Shown piece by piece: positions 26,212-36,683 of a stretch of DNA of 64,000 nt (positions within the stretch are counted from its first letter, which is position 1; the number at the start of each line of letters is the position of its first letter). The notes under the pieces were generated by a model that saw nothing but the letters and a program-made list of their open reading frames with translations, did not search any database and was not told the DNA's origin. Source of the stretch: Phocicoccus pinnipedialis (GTDB taxonomy: Bacteria; Bacillota; Bacilli; Staphylococcales; Salinicoccaceae); NCBI RefSeq assembly GCF_903994035.1, contig NZ_CAJEWB010000005.1:158407-222406 (forward strand). Direction: 5' to 3'. The translations under genes were made by a program, and so were the position numbers.

Positions 26212-27456
26212 ATGGAACAAATGATTTTAACTGAAAAAGAACACAATCAATTTATTGAAAATCACCCAAATGGAGACTTATTACAACTTTCTGACTGGGC
26301 GACTTCAAAAGAATTGACGGGTTGGTATTCAAAACGTATCGCAGTAGGGCATGGCGGGGATATTAAGGGAGTAGCAACGTTACAGTTCAAGAAGTTACCG
26401 AAAGTGAAGTATACACTCTGCTATATTTCGCGCGGATTTGTTGTTGATTATCATGACACGCTTGCGGTGAAAGCACTTCTTGCGATTGCGATTGAAGAAG
26501 CAAAAAACGAACATGCATATGTCATTAAAATTGACCCAGATATCGAAGAGGAAAATGAAGCGGCGTTCAAGCTTCTTAAAGACCTTGGTTTTATCCACCA
26601 TGGATTTGTTGATGGTATGAGCAAAGATGCGATTCAGCCACGACAAACAATGGTCACGGATATCTCTGTAACGGATAAGGAACTTTTAAACAGCTTTGAA
26701 AGAAATAACCGTACTAGGGTGCGACGTGCATTAAAAACAGGAACAGAGGTTATAAAGAGTGATCGAGAGGGCCTGAAAGTATTCCACGAACTTATGAAAA
26801 TAACGGGGGAACGTGATGGTTTCTTAACTCGTGATATCACGTACTTTGAATCGATGTATGATGCATTAAATCCAAATGGTCATATGGAGCTCTTTTTAGT
26901 TACACTTCATGGAAAAGAAGTACGTGAAAATCTGGAGAACGATATAAAGAAAGTTCAAAAAGATATTAAGAAGGCAGAGAAGAATAAGGACGAAACTAAA
27001 CGTGCCAATTTACTTGAGAATTTAAACAACCGATTAGACAAATTGAACAGTCAAGTGGAAGAAACAAAATTGATTGAAGAGGAGTATCCAGAAGGTGCAG
27101 TGCTATCTGGTGCGCTTTACGCACAAAGTGGTAAAAAAGCGTACTACTTATATGGTGCTTCATCGAATGATTTTAGGGACTTCCTACCAAACCATCATAT
27201 GCAATTTCATATGATGCAGTATGCACGTGAAAATGGTGCAACGTCATATGACTTTGGTGGAGTGTCCGTTTCACCAGATAAAGAATCGGAGTACTTTGGA
27301 CTATGGCAGTTTAAGAGCCAATGGGGAACGAAAGTGTCAAATAAGATCGGAGAGTTTGATTTTATCTTAAATAGACCGGTTTATCATTTACTCAACATTG
27401 CAATTCCGGCAGCACAAAAAACGAAGATTGCATTAAATAGAATAAGAAATAAATAA
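26212..27456 (+). CDS. femX: lipid II:glycine glycyltransferase FemX (FmhB)
   Basis: 414 residues. Adds the first glycine to the lysine of lipid II from glycyl-tRNA, starting the pentaglycine bridge of the peptidoglycan. Staphylococcal FemX signatures: ENHPNGDLLQLSDWA, LCYISRGFVVDY, KIDPD, the NRTRVRRAL region, MKITGERDGFLTRDI, YYLYGASSNDFRDFLPNHH and YDFGG. A coiled-coil arm (about residues 235-290) between the two GNAT-like domains is the usual tRNA-binding hairpin. Full length, essential in S. aureus. Confidence 0.94.
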   Translation: MEQMILTEKEHNQFIENHPNGDLLQLSDWATSKELTGWYSKRIAVGHGGDIKGVATLQFKKLPKVKYTLCYISRGFVVDYHDTLAVKALLAIAIEEAKNEHAYVIKIDPDIEEENEAAFKLLKDLGFIHHGFVDGMSKDAIQPRQTMVTDISVTDKELLNSFERNNRTRVRRALKTGTEVIKSDREGLKVFHELMKITGERDGFLTRDITYFESMYDALNPNGHMELFLVTLHGKEVRENLENDIKKVQKDIKKAEKNKDETKRANLLENLNNRLDKLNSQVEETKLIEEEYPEGAVLSGALYAQSGKKAYYLYGASSNDFRDFLPNHHMQFHMMQYARENGATSYDFGGVSVSPDKESEYFGLWQFKSQWGTKVSNKIGEFDFILNRPVYHLLNIAIPAAQKTKIALNRIRNK

Positions 27457-27461
27457 ACGAA

Positions 27462-27486
27462 ACACCCTAATCTGAGGGTGTTTTTT
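27462..27486 (+). terminator. terminator of femX
   Basis: ACACCCT and AGGGTGT with a 6-nt loop, followed by six Ts. Confidence 0.88.
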
Positions 27487-27494
27487 CATGAAAA

Positions 27495-27526
27495 AACATC
27501 CAACCGGAAATTCCTGATTGGATGTT
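27495..27526 (-). terminator. terminator of the leftward membrane-protein operon
   Basis: AACATCCAA and TTGGATGTT pair across a 14-nt loop; on the minus strand it is followed by TTTTTTCATG. It overlaps the stop codon of the last gene of the operon. Confidence 0.82.
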
Positions 27527-27800
27527 ATAAATAATAGGGTTCAGTCACAACGATATAAAGTACAAATACGAGGCTAGACAGAGATAGTGTCACGAGCGTT
27601 AAGGAAAAATACCCTTGTAATTGTGTAGATTCTCTTGAAACTTGCTCTTTCATGAAGTCTCGTGCACCCGCTACTATAGAGATGAGTGCGACAGAGACCC
27701 AAATGTAAATATTAAAAAACAAAATGCCTTCATTCAGTGTGAAGTTTATGAAGAACAACATCTGAATGAATAAAAGCAAGATAAGTATGACACGTGTCAC
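27525..27800 (-). CDS. small membrane protein, 91 residues
   Basis: GTG start behind a strong AGGAGGGG. Three hydrophobic segments (about 2-22, 28-45, 68-86) with a short charged loop FMKEQVSRESTQ between the second and third. Last gene of a four-gene leftward operon, 12 nt after the preceding gene. Function unknown; no domain recognised. Confidence 0.65.
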   Translation of the reverse strand: MTRVILILLLFIQMLFFINFTLNEGILFFNIYIWVSVALISIVAGARDFMKEQVSRESTQLQGYFSLTLVTLSLSSLVFVLYIVVTEPYYL

Positions 27801-27812
27801 GTAATCCCCCTC

Positions 27813-28130
27813 CTAGACCGTGAATAAAAGAATAATCAATACGAGACTCATCGCAACTGTGAACGCATGAATAAGAAATAGTCGCTTGTCGTCTCCTTTA
27901 TACTGCTTAAACGAAGTGATTTCAATTGATGAAATGATTGCGATCGCTAAAGATAGGATCAGATATTTATCAGTTCCAATGACGGGTAAGATAAACGCAA
28001 TAATCATTACCAAGAATACAATCCCTGAAACAATGCGAAGGGCATCAAACAACTTTGATCTTATAAATAAAATCGTAAACATAGAAACGGTTAAATACAT
28101 GAGAAGTAGTAAGGTTGTTAAAATAGTCAC
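27813..28130 (-). CDS. small membrane protein, 105 residues
   Basis: GTG start that overlaps the stop of the MFS gene (GTGA), which suggests translational coupling. Four hydrophobic segments and a cytoplasmic-looking loop SFKQYKGDDKR near residue 75-84. No recognised domain. Coupling to the transporter suggests a partner or assembly role, which is inference. Confidence 0.65.
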   Translation of the reverse strand: MTILTTLLLLMYLTVSMFTILFIRSKLFDALRIVSGIVFLVMIIAFILPVIGTDKYLILSLAIAIISSIEITSFKQYKGDDKRLFLIHAFTVAMSLVLIILLFTV

Positions 28131-29290
28131 GCAATATTACCTCTTTTTCTATAGTATTGGTAGATAAAGAATGTAGATAGAAGTACCATAAGTGCGCCGA
28201 AATAGAACGGTAATCCGTAGTACATAACGAATAGTAAGTTAAAGAATATCGGGCCTACGATACGTCCGAGACTATCTAGTGAATATGTTGTTGCTGTTAA
28301 TTTTCCAACTTCATGACTCATTGCTTCTTTTGTAATTTGGCTTGTCATCAGTGTCTTAACGAGCGCATTACCGCTCATCAGTAGGACGATACATATACCA
28401 GCATAAACGAGACCTGTCATATACGGTAACATTATGAATGCGATGAGAGCGAGTACCTGACCAATAATCATTGCTGGATACTCTTGCCCATCTTTTAATT
28501 TTCTAATTACGCCACCTTGAACAATCACGTTAAAAATACCACCAATAAAGAATAATACACCCATTTGACCTGGAGTGATATTAATTCGTTTTTGTCCAAG
28601 CAATTGAAACGTACTCTCCATACCGCTCATCATGAACATGACGAAGAATGTTGCAACAAGTAAAATGCCTACGGGTTGGATGAAGTATTCTTTAGCCATT
28701 GTGATTTTACCTGGTGCAGTAGTTGAAGGCTTGTATGTTTCTTGAATAAAGAGAAATGCTACAAATAATGCCACTAAAATGACGGCTGAGGTCATGAAGA
28801 ATGGTATGCTCATCGCTACTGAACCGAGTATTCCTCCGATACCGGGTCCAAATACAAATCCGAACCCCATACTCATACCAATAAGTCCCATGTACTTCGT
28901 ACGATCATGTACAGATGTCAAGTCTGCAACCATAGAAGTCGTCGCTGTGTATAATGCACCTGAAGCCATACCACCAACGAAACGAGTAATATAAAGTATC
29001 GTTAAGCTATGAGAGAATACAGCGAATACGAAGAAGCTCAGTGAGAAGATAAGTAGTCCGCCAATAAGTAAGGGACGTCTTCCTGTTTTGTCACTCAGAA
29101 TTCCGAAGAATGGTGCTGAAATAAAGCTGGCAATCGAATAGATTGCAAGAACAAATCCAAGATGCATCGTACTGACATTATAGTCCACAATCAGCTGTGG
29201 CATCACAGGAATAATCATGCTGAATCCAAAATATATTAAAAACTGCACGAGCATGATAAAAACGATATGCTTCATTAAGTTATTTTTCAT
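28127..29290 (-). CDS. MFS transporter, drug:H+ antiporter-like
   Basis: 387 residues from ATG behind GGAGG, which lies inside the end of the upstream gene. Twelve membrane segments; motif A FGILSDKTGRRPLLIGG in the loop after helix 2 and GFVFGPGIGGILG in helix 5 (motif C of antiporters). Both features point to a proton-driven efflux pump of the NorA/TetA-like DHA1 group. Substrate unknown. Confidence 0.85.
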   Translation of the reverse strand: MKNNLMKHIVFIMLVQFLIYFGFSMIIPVMPQLIVDYNVSTMHLGFVLAIYSIASFISAPFFGILSDKTGRRPLLIGGLLIFSLSFFVFAVFSHSLTILYITRFVGGMASGALYTATTSMVADLTSVHDRTKYMGLIGMSMGFGFVFGPGIGGILGSVAMSIPFFMTSAVILVALFVAFLFIQETYKPSTTAPGKITMAKEYFIQPVGILLVATFFVMFMMSGMESTFQLLGQKRINITPGQMGVLFFIGGIFNVIVQGGVIRKLKDGQEYPAMIIGQVLALIAFIMLPYMTGLVYAGICIVLLMSGNALVKTLMTSQITKEAMSHEVGKLTATTYSLDSLGRIVGPIFFNLLFVMYYGLPFYFGALMVLLSTFFIYQYYRKRGNIA

Positions 29291-29291
29291 C

Positions 29292-29474
29292 TTAATCCTC
29301 CAATGATTGACGTGCACGGATTTCTTTTTTTAAATTACGCATCTCGTCTTCAATGTCGTGTAATTTCGCGATCATCTTTTCAGGACTATGACCTGTAGAT
29401 TCGATTTTTTCAAGGTCACCCTGCAGACGGATATAGTCATATTTTAACTCTTTAAGTTTTTGTTCTAGGTCCAT
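29292..29474 (-). CDS. small coiled-coil protein, 60 residues
   Basis: ATG behind ATAGGAGTG. Charged and helical throughout (LEQKLKELKYDYIRLQGDLEK, then KLHDIEDEMRNLKKEIRARQ), so a short two-helix coiled coil with a GHSPEKM turn. Soluble. First gene of the operon with the MFS transporter; short conserved proteins of this kind are found in Staphylococcaceae without known function. Confidence 0.65.
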   Translation of the reverse strand: MDLEQKLKELKYDYIRLQGDLEKIESTGHSPEKMIAKLHDIEDEMRNLKKEIRARQSLED

Positions 29475-29533
29475 ATGTATCACTCCTATATACTAGTATT
29501 ATCATATCATAAATGCATTATCTTGTTTTAAAC

Positions 29534-29562
29534 AAAAAAGAGACAGCCGATTGGCTGTCTTA
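29534..29562 (-). terminator. terminator of PepSY lipoprotein gene
   Basis: GACAGCC and GGCTGTC with loop GATT; the plus-strand run of As at 29534-29540 gives a T-tail on the minus strand. Confidence 0.85.
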
Positions 29563-29568
29563 ATTATT

Positions 29569-30195
29569 TTAGTCATCAATTTCTACAAAGTCTCCTGATT
29601 TTGCATCGATGATTACATCAACTTCTTCACCGCTTTGGCTTACGATCGAAACTTCATAATATAGGACATCATCGTCCCACTCTGTACTAATTTCAACAGC
29701 TCTCCCATCAACTTCGTTTTTTGCAGTTTGAATTGCTTCTTCCAAAGTAACGAGGTCTTCATATTTAAAGGATTCATTATCGTCATCATCGTCTTCAGTT
29801 TCTGATTCCTGATTAATAACATCTAGAGTATTTACGTCGAATGTTACGTCGTATTCTTCAGTGTCACTTTCTAACTCAATTTTGTATACCCATTTATTGT
29901 TCTCATTATCTAAAGTAATATCAGTAAGTTGACCATCAAAGTTTGACTTAGCCTTTTTAATAGCATCTTCAATTGTTGAATCAAAGGATTCCAAGTTGAT
30001 TTCAGACGAAGATGTTTTATCCGTATCATTGTCTGTACTGTCATCATCTGTCTCGGTTGTTGTCTCTGTAGCTGTCTCGTCAGTTTTTTGTACTGTGTCG
30101 CTATCGACCTTTGAATCTGAATTACTCGTGCCACATGCAGCAAGTGTGAGTGTCAATGCGAGCAGTAACGCTGTTAATCTTATTTTTTTATCCAT
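29569..30195 (-). CDS. PepSY-domain lipoprotein
   Basis: 208 residues from ATG; a longer start lacks a ribosome site. Signal peptide with lipobox LAAC and acceptor Cys21, then a Thr/Asp/Ser-rich linker (to about residue 65), and two PepSY repeats (about 70-125 and 142-205), each with the FDxxxEDAIKKAK / TLEEAIQTAK helix and a strand. Overall very acidic. PepSY domains act as protease inhibitors or redox-protein partners; here it is anchored outside the membrane. Monocistronic. Confidence 0.85.
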   Translation of the reverse strand: MDKKIRLTALLLALTLTLAACGTSNSDSKVDSDTVQKTDETATETTTETDDDSTDNDTDKTSSSEINLESFDSTIEDAIKKAKSNFDGQLTDITLDNENNKWVYKIELESDTEEYDVTFDVNTLDVINQESETEDDDDDNESFKYEDLVTLEEAIQTAKNEVDGRAVEISTEWDDDVLYYEVSIVSQSGEEVDVIIDAKSGDFVEIDD

Positions 30196-30427
30196 ATAAT
30201 TATCACCCAAATTTTGAATACCCTTAAAAGGATATCTTAATCATTAAAAGAATGTGCACACGACTAAAACGCTACCAAACACGAATGATTTATTAAAAAA
30301 CATTGAAATCATTCGGAAATGAGAGAAAAAGTATTGCGTAATGCTTAAAAAGCGTTTAAAATAAATGCGAACTTAGATAATAATAATAATGTCTTTCATA
30401 TAATGTGGATGAGATAAGGAGAAGAGA

Positions 30428-31759
30428 ATGAGGAAATATTTTGAGTTTGAACAACTCGGCACCAATTATCGCAAAGAGACTATTGGTGGTATTACAACGT
30501 TTCTATCCATGGCGTATATTTTAGCGGTAAATCCAGCGATGCTTTCACTTGCTGGTGTGGATGGTGTACCTGACAGCATGCGCATGGACATCAATGCAGT
30601 ATTCGTTGCAACATGTTTAGCAGCGTTTGTCGGTACTCTAATCATGGGAGTTTATGCGAGATATCCAATCGCACTTGCACCAGGTATGGGATTGAATGCA
30701 TTTTTCGCATTCGCTGTAGTTTTAGGAATGGGTATTCCTTGGCAAACTGGTTTAACAGGCGTTTTAGTTTCAGGAGTTCTGTTCGTAATTCTGACTGCAT
30801 CTGGTTTAAGAGAATATGTTATTAACTCCATACCAATGGAAATGAAGATGGCGGTTAGTGCTGGGATTGGTTTCTTCATTGCTTTCGTTGGTTTACAAGG
30901 GGCAGGCATTATTGTTGCTGATCAAAACACGTTAGTAAGCGTGGGTGATTTCCATGATTCGTCAGTATTACTCGCTGTGTTTGGTATTGTACTTACGGTC
31001 GTATTAATGGCAAAACGTGTACCAGCCGCGATTTTTATTGGTATGATCATGACGGCAATTGCAGGTCTTATATTTGGGTTACTTCCAATGCCAGAAGCAA
31101 TCGTAAGTAAAGTACCAAGTATCGCTCCAACATTCGGTGCGGCATTTGAAGCTTTTAGAAACCCAACAGAAATTTTTAACTTACAGTTCTTAGTAGTCGT
31201 TTTAACATTCCTATTTGTAGACTTTTTTGATACAGCAGGGACATTAGTCGGTGTTGCTTCACAGGCAAATTTAATTAAAGATAACAAATTGCCAAGAGCA
31301 GGACGTGCGCTTGTATCGGATTCAATTGCGACTATTACAGGTGCAATATTCGGTACTTCAACAACTACTTCATATGTAGAGTCTACCGCAGGTGTTGCAG
31401 CAGGAGCGCGTAGTGGTTTTGCAAGTGTAGTAACGGCTTTCTTATTCTTGCTTGCGATATTTTTCTCACCACTGATCGTTATGTTTACGTCAGAAGTAAC
31501 TGCTCCAGCATTAATCATCGTTGGTGCGTTAATGGCTTCAAACCTATCGCGTATTGAATGGTCAAGATTTGAAATTGCGGTACCCGCATTTTTAACAGTA
31601 TTATTAATGCCGCTCACTTATAGTATTGCAACTGGGATTGCTATTGGCTTTATCTTCTATCCAATAACATTGATGATGGCCGGCAAGAAAAAACAGGTGA
31701 ACCCAGTAATGTGGGTTTTAGCAATTATATTTGTACTTTACTTCATATTTATATTATAA
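30428..31759 (+). CDS. NCS2 family purine permease (guanine/hypoxanthine or adenine)
   Basis: 443 residues, about 14 membrane segments. The N-terminus ETIGGITTFLSMAYILAVNP and DFFDTAGTLVGVASQA plus STTTSYVESTAGVAAGARSG are hallmarks of the AzgA/PbuG-PbuO branch of NCS2 transporters, which take up guanine, hypoxanthine or adenine with protons. No purine riboswitch motif is seen in the 230 bases upstream. RBS ATAAGGAGAAG. Followed by the S10 operon in the same direction. Confidence 0.88.
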   Translation: MRKYFEFEQLGTNYRKETIGGITTFLSMAYILAVNPAMLSLAGVDGVPDSMRMDINAVFVATCLAAFVGTLIMGVYARYPIALAPGMGLNAFFAFAVVLGMGIPWQTGLTGVLVSGVLFVILTASGLREYVINSIPMEMKMAVSAGIGFFIAFVGLQGAGIIVADQNTLVSVGDFHDSSVLLAVFGIVLTVVLMAKRVPAAIFIGMIMTAIAGLIFGLLPMPEAIVSKVPSIAPTFGAAFEAFRNPTEIFNLQFLVVVLTFLFVDFFDTAGTLVGVASQANLIKDNKLPRAGRALVSDSIATITGAIFGTSTTTSYVESTAGVAAGARSGFASVVTAFLFLLAIFFSPLIVMFTSEVTAPALIIVGALMASNLSRIEWSRFEIAVPAFLTVLLMPLTYSIATGIAIGFIFYPITLMMAGKKKQVNPVMWVLAIIFVLYFIFIL

Positions 31760-31798
31760 TGATATGACGATTTTCAAAGTGAATAAATAAATTTATAA

Positions 31799-31845
31799 AA
31801 AAGAGCGAAAAAATCCAAGTTAACTCTTGATTTTCTCGCTCTTTT
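31799..31845 (+). terminator. intrinsic terminator of the NCS2 gene
   Basis: AAAAGAGCGA pairs with TCGCTCTTTT, extended by AAAATC/GATTTT after one mismatch; loop of 13 nt; ends in TTTT. Overlaps the S10 operon promoter. Confidence 0.88.
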
Positions 31846-31855
31846 CATGTATTAT
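31827..31855 (+). promoter_or_regulatory. putative sigma-A promoter of the S10 ribosomal operon
   Basis: TTGATT (31827-31832), exact 17-bp spacer, TATTAT (31850-31855). The -35 box lies within the downstream arm of the NCS2 terminator. Start near 31862 would give an about 190-nt leader before rpsJ. Confidence 0.6.
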
Positions 31856-31861
31856 TTATAG

Positions 31862-32363
<502 letters not shown>

Positions 32364-32387
32364 AATTTTCAGGAGGTGCGACTTTCG

Positions 32388-33044
32388 ATGACCAAAGGAA
32401 TCTTAGGTAGAAAAGTTGGGATGACTCAAGTTTTCGGTGAAAACGGTGAATTAATCCCGGTAACAGTAATTGAAGCGGCAGGAAACGTTGTCGTTCAAAA
32501 GAAAACAGAAGAAGTTGATGGATATAACGCAATCCAAATTGGATTCGACTCTAAACAAGAGTACAAACCATCTAGAAGAACAAACAAATTTGCGAATAAA
32601 GCAGAAACTGGACATGCTAAAGCATCTGGTGCTGCTCCTAAGCGCTTCGTACGCGAATTCCGCAATTTAAATGTAGATGAATTCGACGTAGGTCAAGAAG
32701 TCTCTGTAAATACATTCGTAGCAGGCGACATCGTTGACGTAACAGGAACATCTAAAGGTAAAGGTTTCCAAGGTAACATTAAGCGTCACGGTCAAAGCCG
32801 CGGACCTATGAGCCACGGTTCTCGTTACCACAGAAGACCAGGTTCAATGGGTATGGTTGACCCAGGACACGTTCTAAAAGGTAAAGCATTACCAGGACGT
32901 ATGGGTGGAGAAAAAGTAACTCTTCAAAACCTAGAGATCGTAAGAGTTGACGAAGAACGTAACGTAATCCTTGTAAAAGGAAACGTTCCAGGACCTAAAA
33001 AAGGTTTCGTAAAAATCCAATCAGCAATTAAAGGTGTTAACTAA
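32388..33044 (+). CDS. rplC: 50S ribosomal protein L3
   Basis: 218 residues from ATG behind AGGAGGTGCG. Contains [15 protein letters not shown] at the N-terminus and the long central loop [27 protein letters not shown] segment that reaches the peptidyl-transferase centre (here [14 protein letters not shown] and [11 protein letters not shown]). Mutations in this loop affect linezolid and tiamulin sensitivity. Full length. Confidence 0.98.
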   Translation: MTKGILGRKVGMTQVFGENGELIPVTVIEAAGNVVVQKKTEEVDGYNAIQIGFDSKQEYKPSRRTNKFANKAETGHAKASGAAPKRFVREFRNLNVDEFDVGQEVSVNTFVAGDIVDVTGTSKGKGFQGNIKRHGQSRGPMSHGSRYHRRPGSMGMVDPGHVLKGKALPGRMGGEKVTLQNLEIVRVDEERNVILVKGNVPGPKKGFVKIQSAIKGVN

Positions 33045-33067
33045 TAAGGAAGGGAGGATATAACACA

Positions 33068-33691
33068 ATGGCAAACGTAGATGTATTATCTATTGATGGT
33101 TCAAAAGTAAGCTCAATCGAACTAAGCGATGCAGTTTTCGGTATTGAACCAAACCAGCATGCATTATTTGAAGCAGTAACTCTTCAACGTGCATCTTTAA
33201 GACAAGGTAACCATAAAGTTAAAAACCGTTCAGAAGTACGCGGCGGTGGTAGAAAACCATTCAGACAAAAAGGTACAGGTAACGCGCGTCAAGGTACGAT
33301 TCGAGCGCCGCATATGGTTGGCGGTGGAGTAGTATTCGGACCAACTCCAAGAAGTCACTCGTTCAAGATGCCGAGAAAAATGAGACGCTTAGCGCTTCGT
33401 TCAGCATTATCTGCACGAGTAAACGAAGAAGTTTTAACTGTGGTTGACGACTTCAAATTAGAAGCTCCAAAAACTAAAGAGCTTGTCTCAATATTAGGAA
33501 AGTTAGGTGCTGACAAAAAGGCACTAATCGTACTTGAGGATAGAAACGAAGCAGTTGAAAAATCAGCTAACAACCTTCAAGGAGTTAGAGTAATCACTGC
33601 TACAGGCCTTAACGTACTAGATATCCTTTCTGCAGACCGTGTTATTTTCACGGAGGGAGCAATTAAAAAAGCAGAGGAGGTACTTGGGTAA
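33068..33691 (+). CDS. rplD: 50S ribosomal protein L4
   Basis: 207 residues. The extended tunnel loop is seen in [20 protein letters not shown] and [14 protein letters not shown]; this loop contacts macrolides. The last base of its stop codon is the first base of the rplW ATG. In E. coli L4 autoregulates the S10 operon; that mechanism is not conserved in Bacillota. Confidence 0.98.
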   Translation: MANVDVLSIDGSKVSSIELSDAVFGIEPNQHALFEAVTLQRASLRQGNHKVKNRSEVRGGGRKPFRQKGTGNARQGTIRAPHMVGGGVVFGPTPRSHSFKMPRKMRRLALRSALSARVNEEVLTVVDDFKLEAPKTKELVSILGKLGADKKALIVLEDRNEAVEKSANNLQGVRVITATGLNVLDILSADRVIFTEGAIKKAEEVLG

Positions 33692-33963
33692 TGGAAGCAC
33701 GCGACATTATCAAACGCCCGGTAATTACTGAGCGTTCTGCTGACTTAATGGCAGAAAATAAATACACATTTGATGTAGATGTTAGAGCAAACAAAACACA
33801 AGTTAAACACGCGATTGAAGAAATTTTCGACGTTAAAGTTGAAAAAGTAAATATTATGAACGTTAAGCCTAAAAAGAAACGCATGGGTCGTTACGAGGGC
33901 TATACAAACAGAAGAAGAAAAGCAATTGTAAAATTAAGCGAAGGTTCAATCGAACTCTTCTAA
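33691..33963 (+). CDS. rplW: 50S ribosomal protein L23
   Basis: 90 residues. N-terminal [13 protein letters not shown] and the [15 protein letters not shown] segment identify L23, which lines the exit tunnel mouth and docks trigger factor and SRP. Overlaps rplD by one base, so translation is coupled. Confidence 0.97.
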   Translation: MEARDIIKRPVITERSADLMAENKYTFDVDVRANKTQVKHAIEEIFDVKVEKVNIMNVKPKKKRMGRYEGYTNRRRKAIVKLSEGSIELF

Positions 33964-34001
33964 TTTAGATAGAAAGATACCATTAGGGAGGTAAAACGAG
34001 G

Positions 34002-34832
34002 ATGGCAATTAAACATTATAAGCCAACTACAAACGCTCGTCGTAATATGACAAGCCTGGACTACTCTGAGATTACTTCAACTACTCCAGAGCGTTCATTA
34101 TTACAGCCGCTACCGAAAAGAGCGGGACGTAACCATCAAGGTAAAATTACAGTGCGTCACAAAGGTGGCGGACATAAGCGTCAATACAGAGTGATCGATT
34201 TCAAACGTGACAAGGATGGAATTCCAGCGCGTGTTAAAACAATCGAATACGATCCAAACCGCTCTGCTAACATCGCGTTAGTAGCATATGCGGATGGTGA
34301 GAAGAGATACATCATCGCACCAAAAGGATTAGTGGTTGGACAAGAAATCATGAGTGGTAAAGACGCAGATATCAAAGTAGGTAACACACTTACTTTAGCG
34401 GACTTACCTATGGGTACAACGATTCACAATATCGAGTTGAAACCTGGTAAAGGTGGACAGATCGCGCGTTCAGCGGGGGCATCAGCACAATTACTTGGTA
34501 AAGAAGGTAAGTATGCAATCGTACGTCTTGCTTCAGGTGAGATGAGAATGATATTACTAACTTGCCGCGCAACAGTAGGTTCTGTTGGTAACGAGCAACA
34601 TGAGCTTGTTAACGTAGGTAAAGCAGGTCGCTCAAGATGGGCGGGTAAGAGACCAACGGTTCGTGGTTCTGCAATGAACCCTAACGATCACCCACACGGT
34701 GGTGGTGAAGGTAGAACTCCAATCGGACGTCCTGCTCCAGTTTCACCTTGGGGTAAACCAGCTCTTGGTAAGAAAACGCGTAACAAGAAGAAAAAATCTA
34801 GCAAGTTAATTATCAGAAGACGTAAGAAATAA
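34002..34832 (+). CDS. rplB: 50S ribosomal protein L2
   Basis: 276 residues. Contains [19 protein letters not shown] near the N-terminus and the conserved catalytic-loop region [19 protein letters not shown] with the invariant His of L2 needed for peptidyl transfer. C-terminal basic tail [15 protein letters not shown]. Strong TAGGGAGGT ribosome site. Confidence 0.98.
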   Translation: MAIKHYKPTTNARRNMTSLDYSEITSTTPERSLLQPLPKRAGRNHQGKITVRHKGGGHKRQYRVIDFKRDKDGIPARVKTIEYDPNRSANIALVAYADGEKRYIIAPKGLVVGQEIMSGKDADIKVGNTLTLADLPMGTTIHNIELKPGKGGQIARSAGASAQLLGKEGKYAIVRLASGEMRMILLTCRATVGSVGNEQHELVNVGKAGRSRWAGKRPTVRGSAMNPNDHPHGGGEGRTPIGRPAPVSPWGKPALGKKTRNKKKKSSKLIIRRRKK

Positions 34833-34836
34833 TAGA

Positions 34837-34875
34837 TCAATTAATTGTGCGGCATAAGCCGCACATGCTAATTGA
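34837..34875 (+). repeat. two-part hairpin between rplB and rpsS
   Basis: TCAATTA / TAATTGA (outer, 7 bp) enclose TGTGCGGC / GCCGCACA (inner, 8 bp, loop ATAA). No T-run follows, so not a terminator; it ends 2-3 bases from the rpsS ribosome site and could affect its translation or mRNA processing. Confidence 0.7.
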
Positions 34876-34889
34876 AGGGAGGCGCCATA

Positions 34890-35168
34890 ATGGCACGTAG
34901 TGTTAAAAAAGGACCTTTTGTTGATGGTCACTTAATGAATAAAGTTGAAGCGCTCAATGAATCAAACAAAAAGAGTGTAATAAAAACATGGTCACGTCGT
35001 TCTACGATTTTCCCGAACTTCATCGGACACACAATCGCAGTTTATGACGGACGCAAGCACGTACCTGTATACGTTACAGAAGATATGGTTGGACACAAAC
35101 TTGGTGAGTTTGCTCCTACTAGAACGTACAAAGGTCACGGTGCAGATGACAAGAAGACAAGAAGATAA
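34890..35168 (+). CDS. rpsS: 30S ribosomal protein S19
   Basis: 92 residues from ATG behind [38 protein letters not shown] and [16 protein letters not shown] are invariant S19 blocks; S19 forms the head of the 30S subunit with S13. Preceded by the hairpin described above. Confidence 0.98.
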   Translation: MARSVKKGPFVDGHLMNKVEALNESNKKSVIKTWSRRSTIFPNFIGHTIAVYDGRKHVPVYVTEDMVGHKLGEFAPTRTYKGHGADDKKTRR

Positions 35169-35199
35169 TTGATAAACACCCTACAAAGGAGGAACCGAG

Positions 35200-35571
35200 A
35201 TGCAAGCGAAAGCAGTTGCAAGAACAGTACGTATTGCACCACGTAAAGTACGTTTAGTACTTGACCTTGTAAGAGGTAAAGACGTTGGCGAAGCAGTAGC
35301 ACTTCTTAAACTTACTAACAAAAGAGCAGCATCAGTTGTAGAAAAATTAGTTTTATCAGCTGTTGCAAATGCTGAACACAACTATGACATGGATACTGAC
35401 AACTTAATAGTTTCAGAAATCTATGCTAATGAAGGACCAACACTTAAACGTTTCCGTCCTAGAGCACAAGGTCGTGCGACGCAAATTCTAAAACGTACGA
35501 GCCACATCACAGTAGTTGTAAGTGAAAAAGAACAAGTAGCAGAAGAAGCTACGGTAGAAAACGCTGAATAA
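35200..35571 (+). CDS. rplV: 50S ribosomal protein L22
   Basis: 123 residues. [19 protein letters not shown] at the start and the tunnel beta-hairpin [25 protein letters not shown] block ([19 protein letters not shown] region) identify L22. Deletions in this hairpin give macrolide resistance; the hairpin here appears complete. A short glutamate-rich tail follows. Confidence 0.97.
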   Translation: MQAKAVARTVRIAPRKVRLVLDLVRGKDVGEAVALLKLTNKRAASVVEKLVLSAVANAEHNYDMDTDNLIVSEIYANEGPTLKRFRPRAQGRATQILKRTSHITVVVSEKEQVAEEATVENAE

Positions 35572-35589
35572 TACAAGGAGGGAATTATT

Positions 35590-36231
35590 TTGGGTCAAAA
35601 GATTAATCCAACTGGTCTACGCGTAGGCGTTATTAAAGACTGGGAAGCAAAATGGTATGCGGATAAAAACTTTGCTACGTTATTACACGAAGACTTAGAA
35701 ATCCGTAAATATATTGAAACGAACCTAAAAGATGCAGCTGTATCTAAAGTTGAGATTGAGCGTGCTGCAAACCGTATTAATATCGCACTACATACTGGTA
35801 AACCAGGTATGGTTATCGGTAAAGGCGGTAGTGAGATTGAAAAATTACGTAATGCATTAGTTAAATTAACTAACAAACGTATCCACATTAATGTTATCGA
35901 AGTTAAGAAGGTGGACATCGACGCTAAGCTCGTTGCAGAAAACATTGCACGTCAACTTGAAAACCGTGTATCTTTCCGTAGAGCTCAAAAACAAGCAATC
36001 CAGAGAGCTATGAGATCTGGAGCAAAAGGTATTAAAACACAAGTATCAGGACGTCTTGGCGGTGCTGACATCGCGCGTGCTGAAGGCTATAACGAAGGAA
36101 CAGTACCACTCCACACACTTCGCGCTGACATTGATTACGCACATGAAGAAGCAGACACTACTTACGGTAAGTTAGGTGTTAAAGTGTGGGTTTACCGTGG
36201 AGAAGTTCTTCCAACTAAAAAAAATAACTAA
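35590..36231 (+). CDS. rpsC: 30S ribosomal protein S3
   Basis: 213 residues with a TTG start behind AAGGAGGG; the protein begins [23 protein letters not shown]. The KH domain carries [18 protein letters not shown], which binds mRNA at the entry of the decoding channel. Typical for the operon. Confidence 0.97.
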   Translation: MGQKINPTGLRVGVIKDWEAKWYADKNFATLLHEDLEIRKYIETNLKDAAVSKVEIERAANRINIALHTGKPGMVIGKGGSEIEKLRNALVKLTNKRIHINVIEVKKVDIDAKLVAENIARQLENRVSFRRAQKQAIQRAMRSGAKGIKTQVSGRLGGADIARAEGYNEGTVPLHTLRADIDYAHEEADTTYGKLGVKVWVYRGEVLPTKKNN

Positions 36232-36248
36232 GAGAGGAGCACTTGTAA

Positions 36249-36683
36249 ATGTTATTACCAAAAAGAGTTAAGTACCGTCGTCAACATAGACCAAGCTTAA
36301 AAGGCAAATCTAAAGGCGGGAATCAAGTAAGTTTTGGCGATTACGGCTTACAAGCTACGACTACATCTTGGGTTACTTCAAGACAAATCGAAGCAGCACG
36401 TATCGCGATGACACGTTATATGAAACGTGGCGGTAAAGTTTGGATCAATATTTTCCCACACACGCCACTCACAAAGAAACCATTAGAAGTACGTATGGGT
36501 TCTGGTAAAGGTGCAGTTGAGCAATGGATCGCATCAGTTAAACCAGGCCGCGTAATGTTTGAGGTTGCAGGTGTTTCTGAAGAAGTAGCAAGAGAAGCAT
36601 TAAGACTTGCAAGCCATAAACTACCAGTAAAAACAAAGATCGTTAAACGTGAAGAATTAGGTGGTGATACGAATGAAGGCTAA
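36249..36683 (+). CDS. rplP: 50S ribosomal protein L16
   Basis: 144 residues. Starts [14 protein letters not shown] and contains [24 protein letters not shown]16 organises the A-site of the peptidyl-transferase centre. Its end overlaps rpmC by 11 nt. Confidence 0.98.
   Translation: MLLPKRVKYRRQHRPSLKGKSKGGNQVSFGDYGLQATTTSWVTSRQIEAARIAMTRYMKRGGKVWINIFPHTPLTKKPLEVRMGSGKGAVEQWIASVKPGRVMFEVAGVSEEVAREALRLASHKLPVKTKIVKREELGGDTNEG

Noticed and set aside
30211..30427. Purine riboswitch before the NCS2 permease
   Set aside because: The conserved core and two loop-loop motifs of purine riboswitches are not seen; only a generic promoter-like AT-rich stretch.
30922..31617. Long minus-strand open frame (231 codons) opposite the purine permease gene
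   Set aside because: It mirrors the NCS2 coding sequence, has no ribosome site and no recognisable protein pattern; the plus strand has unmistakable transporter motifs.
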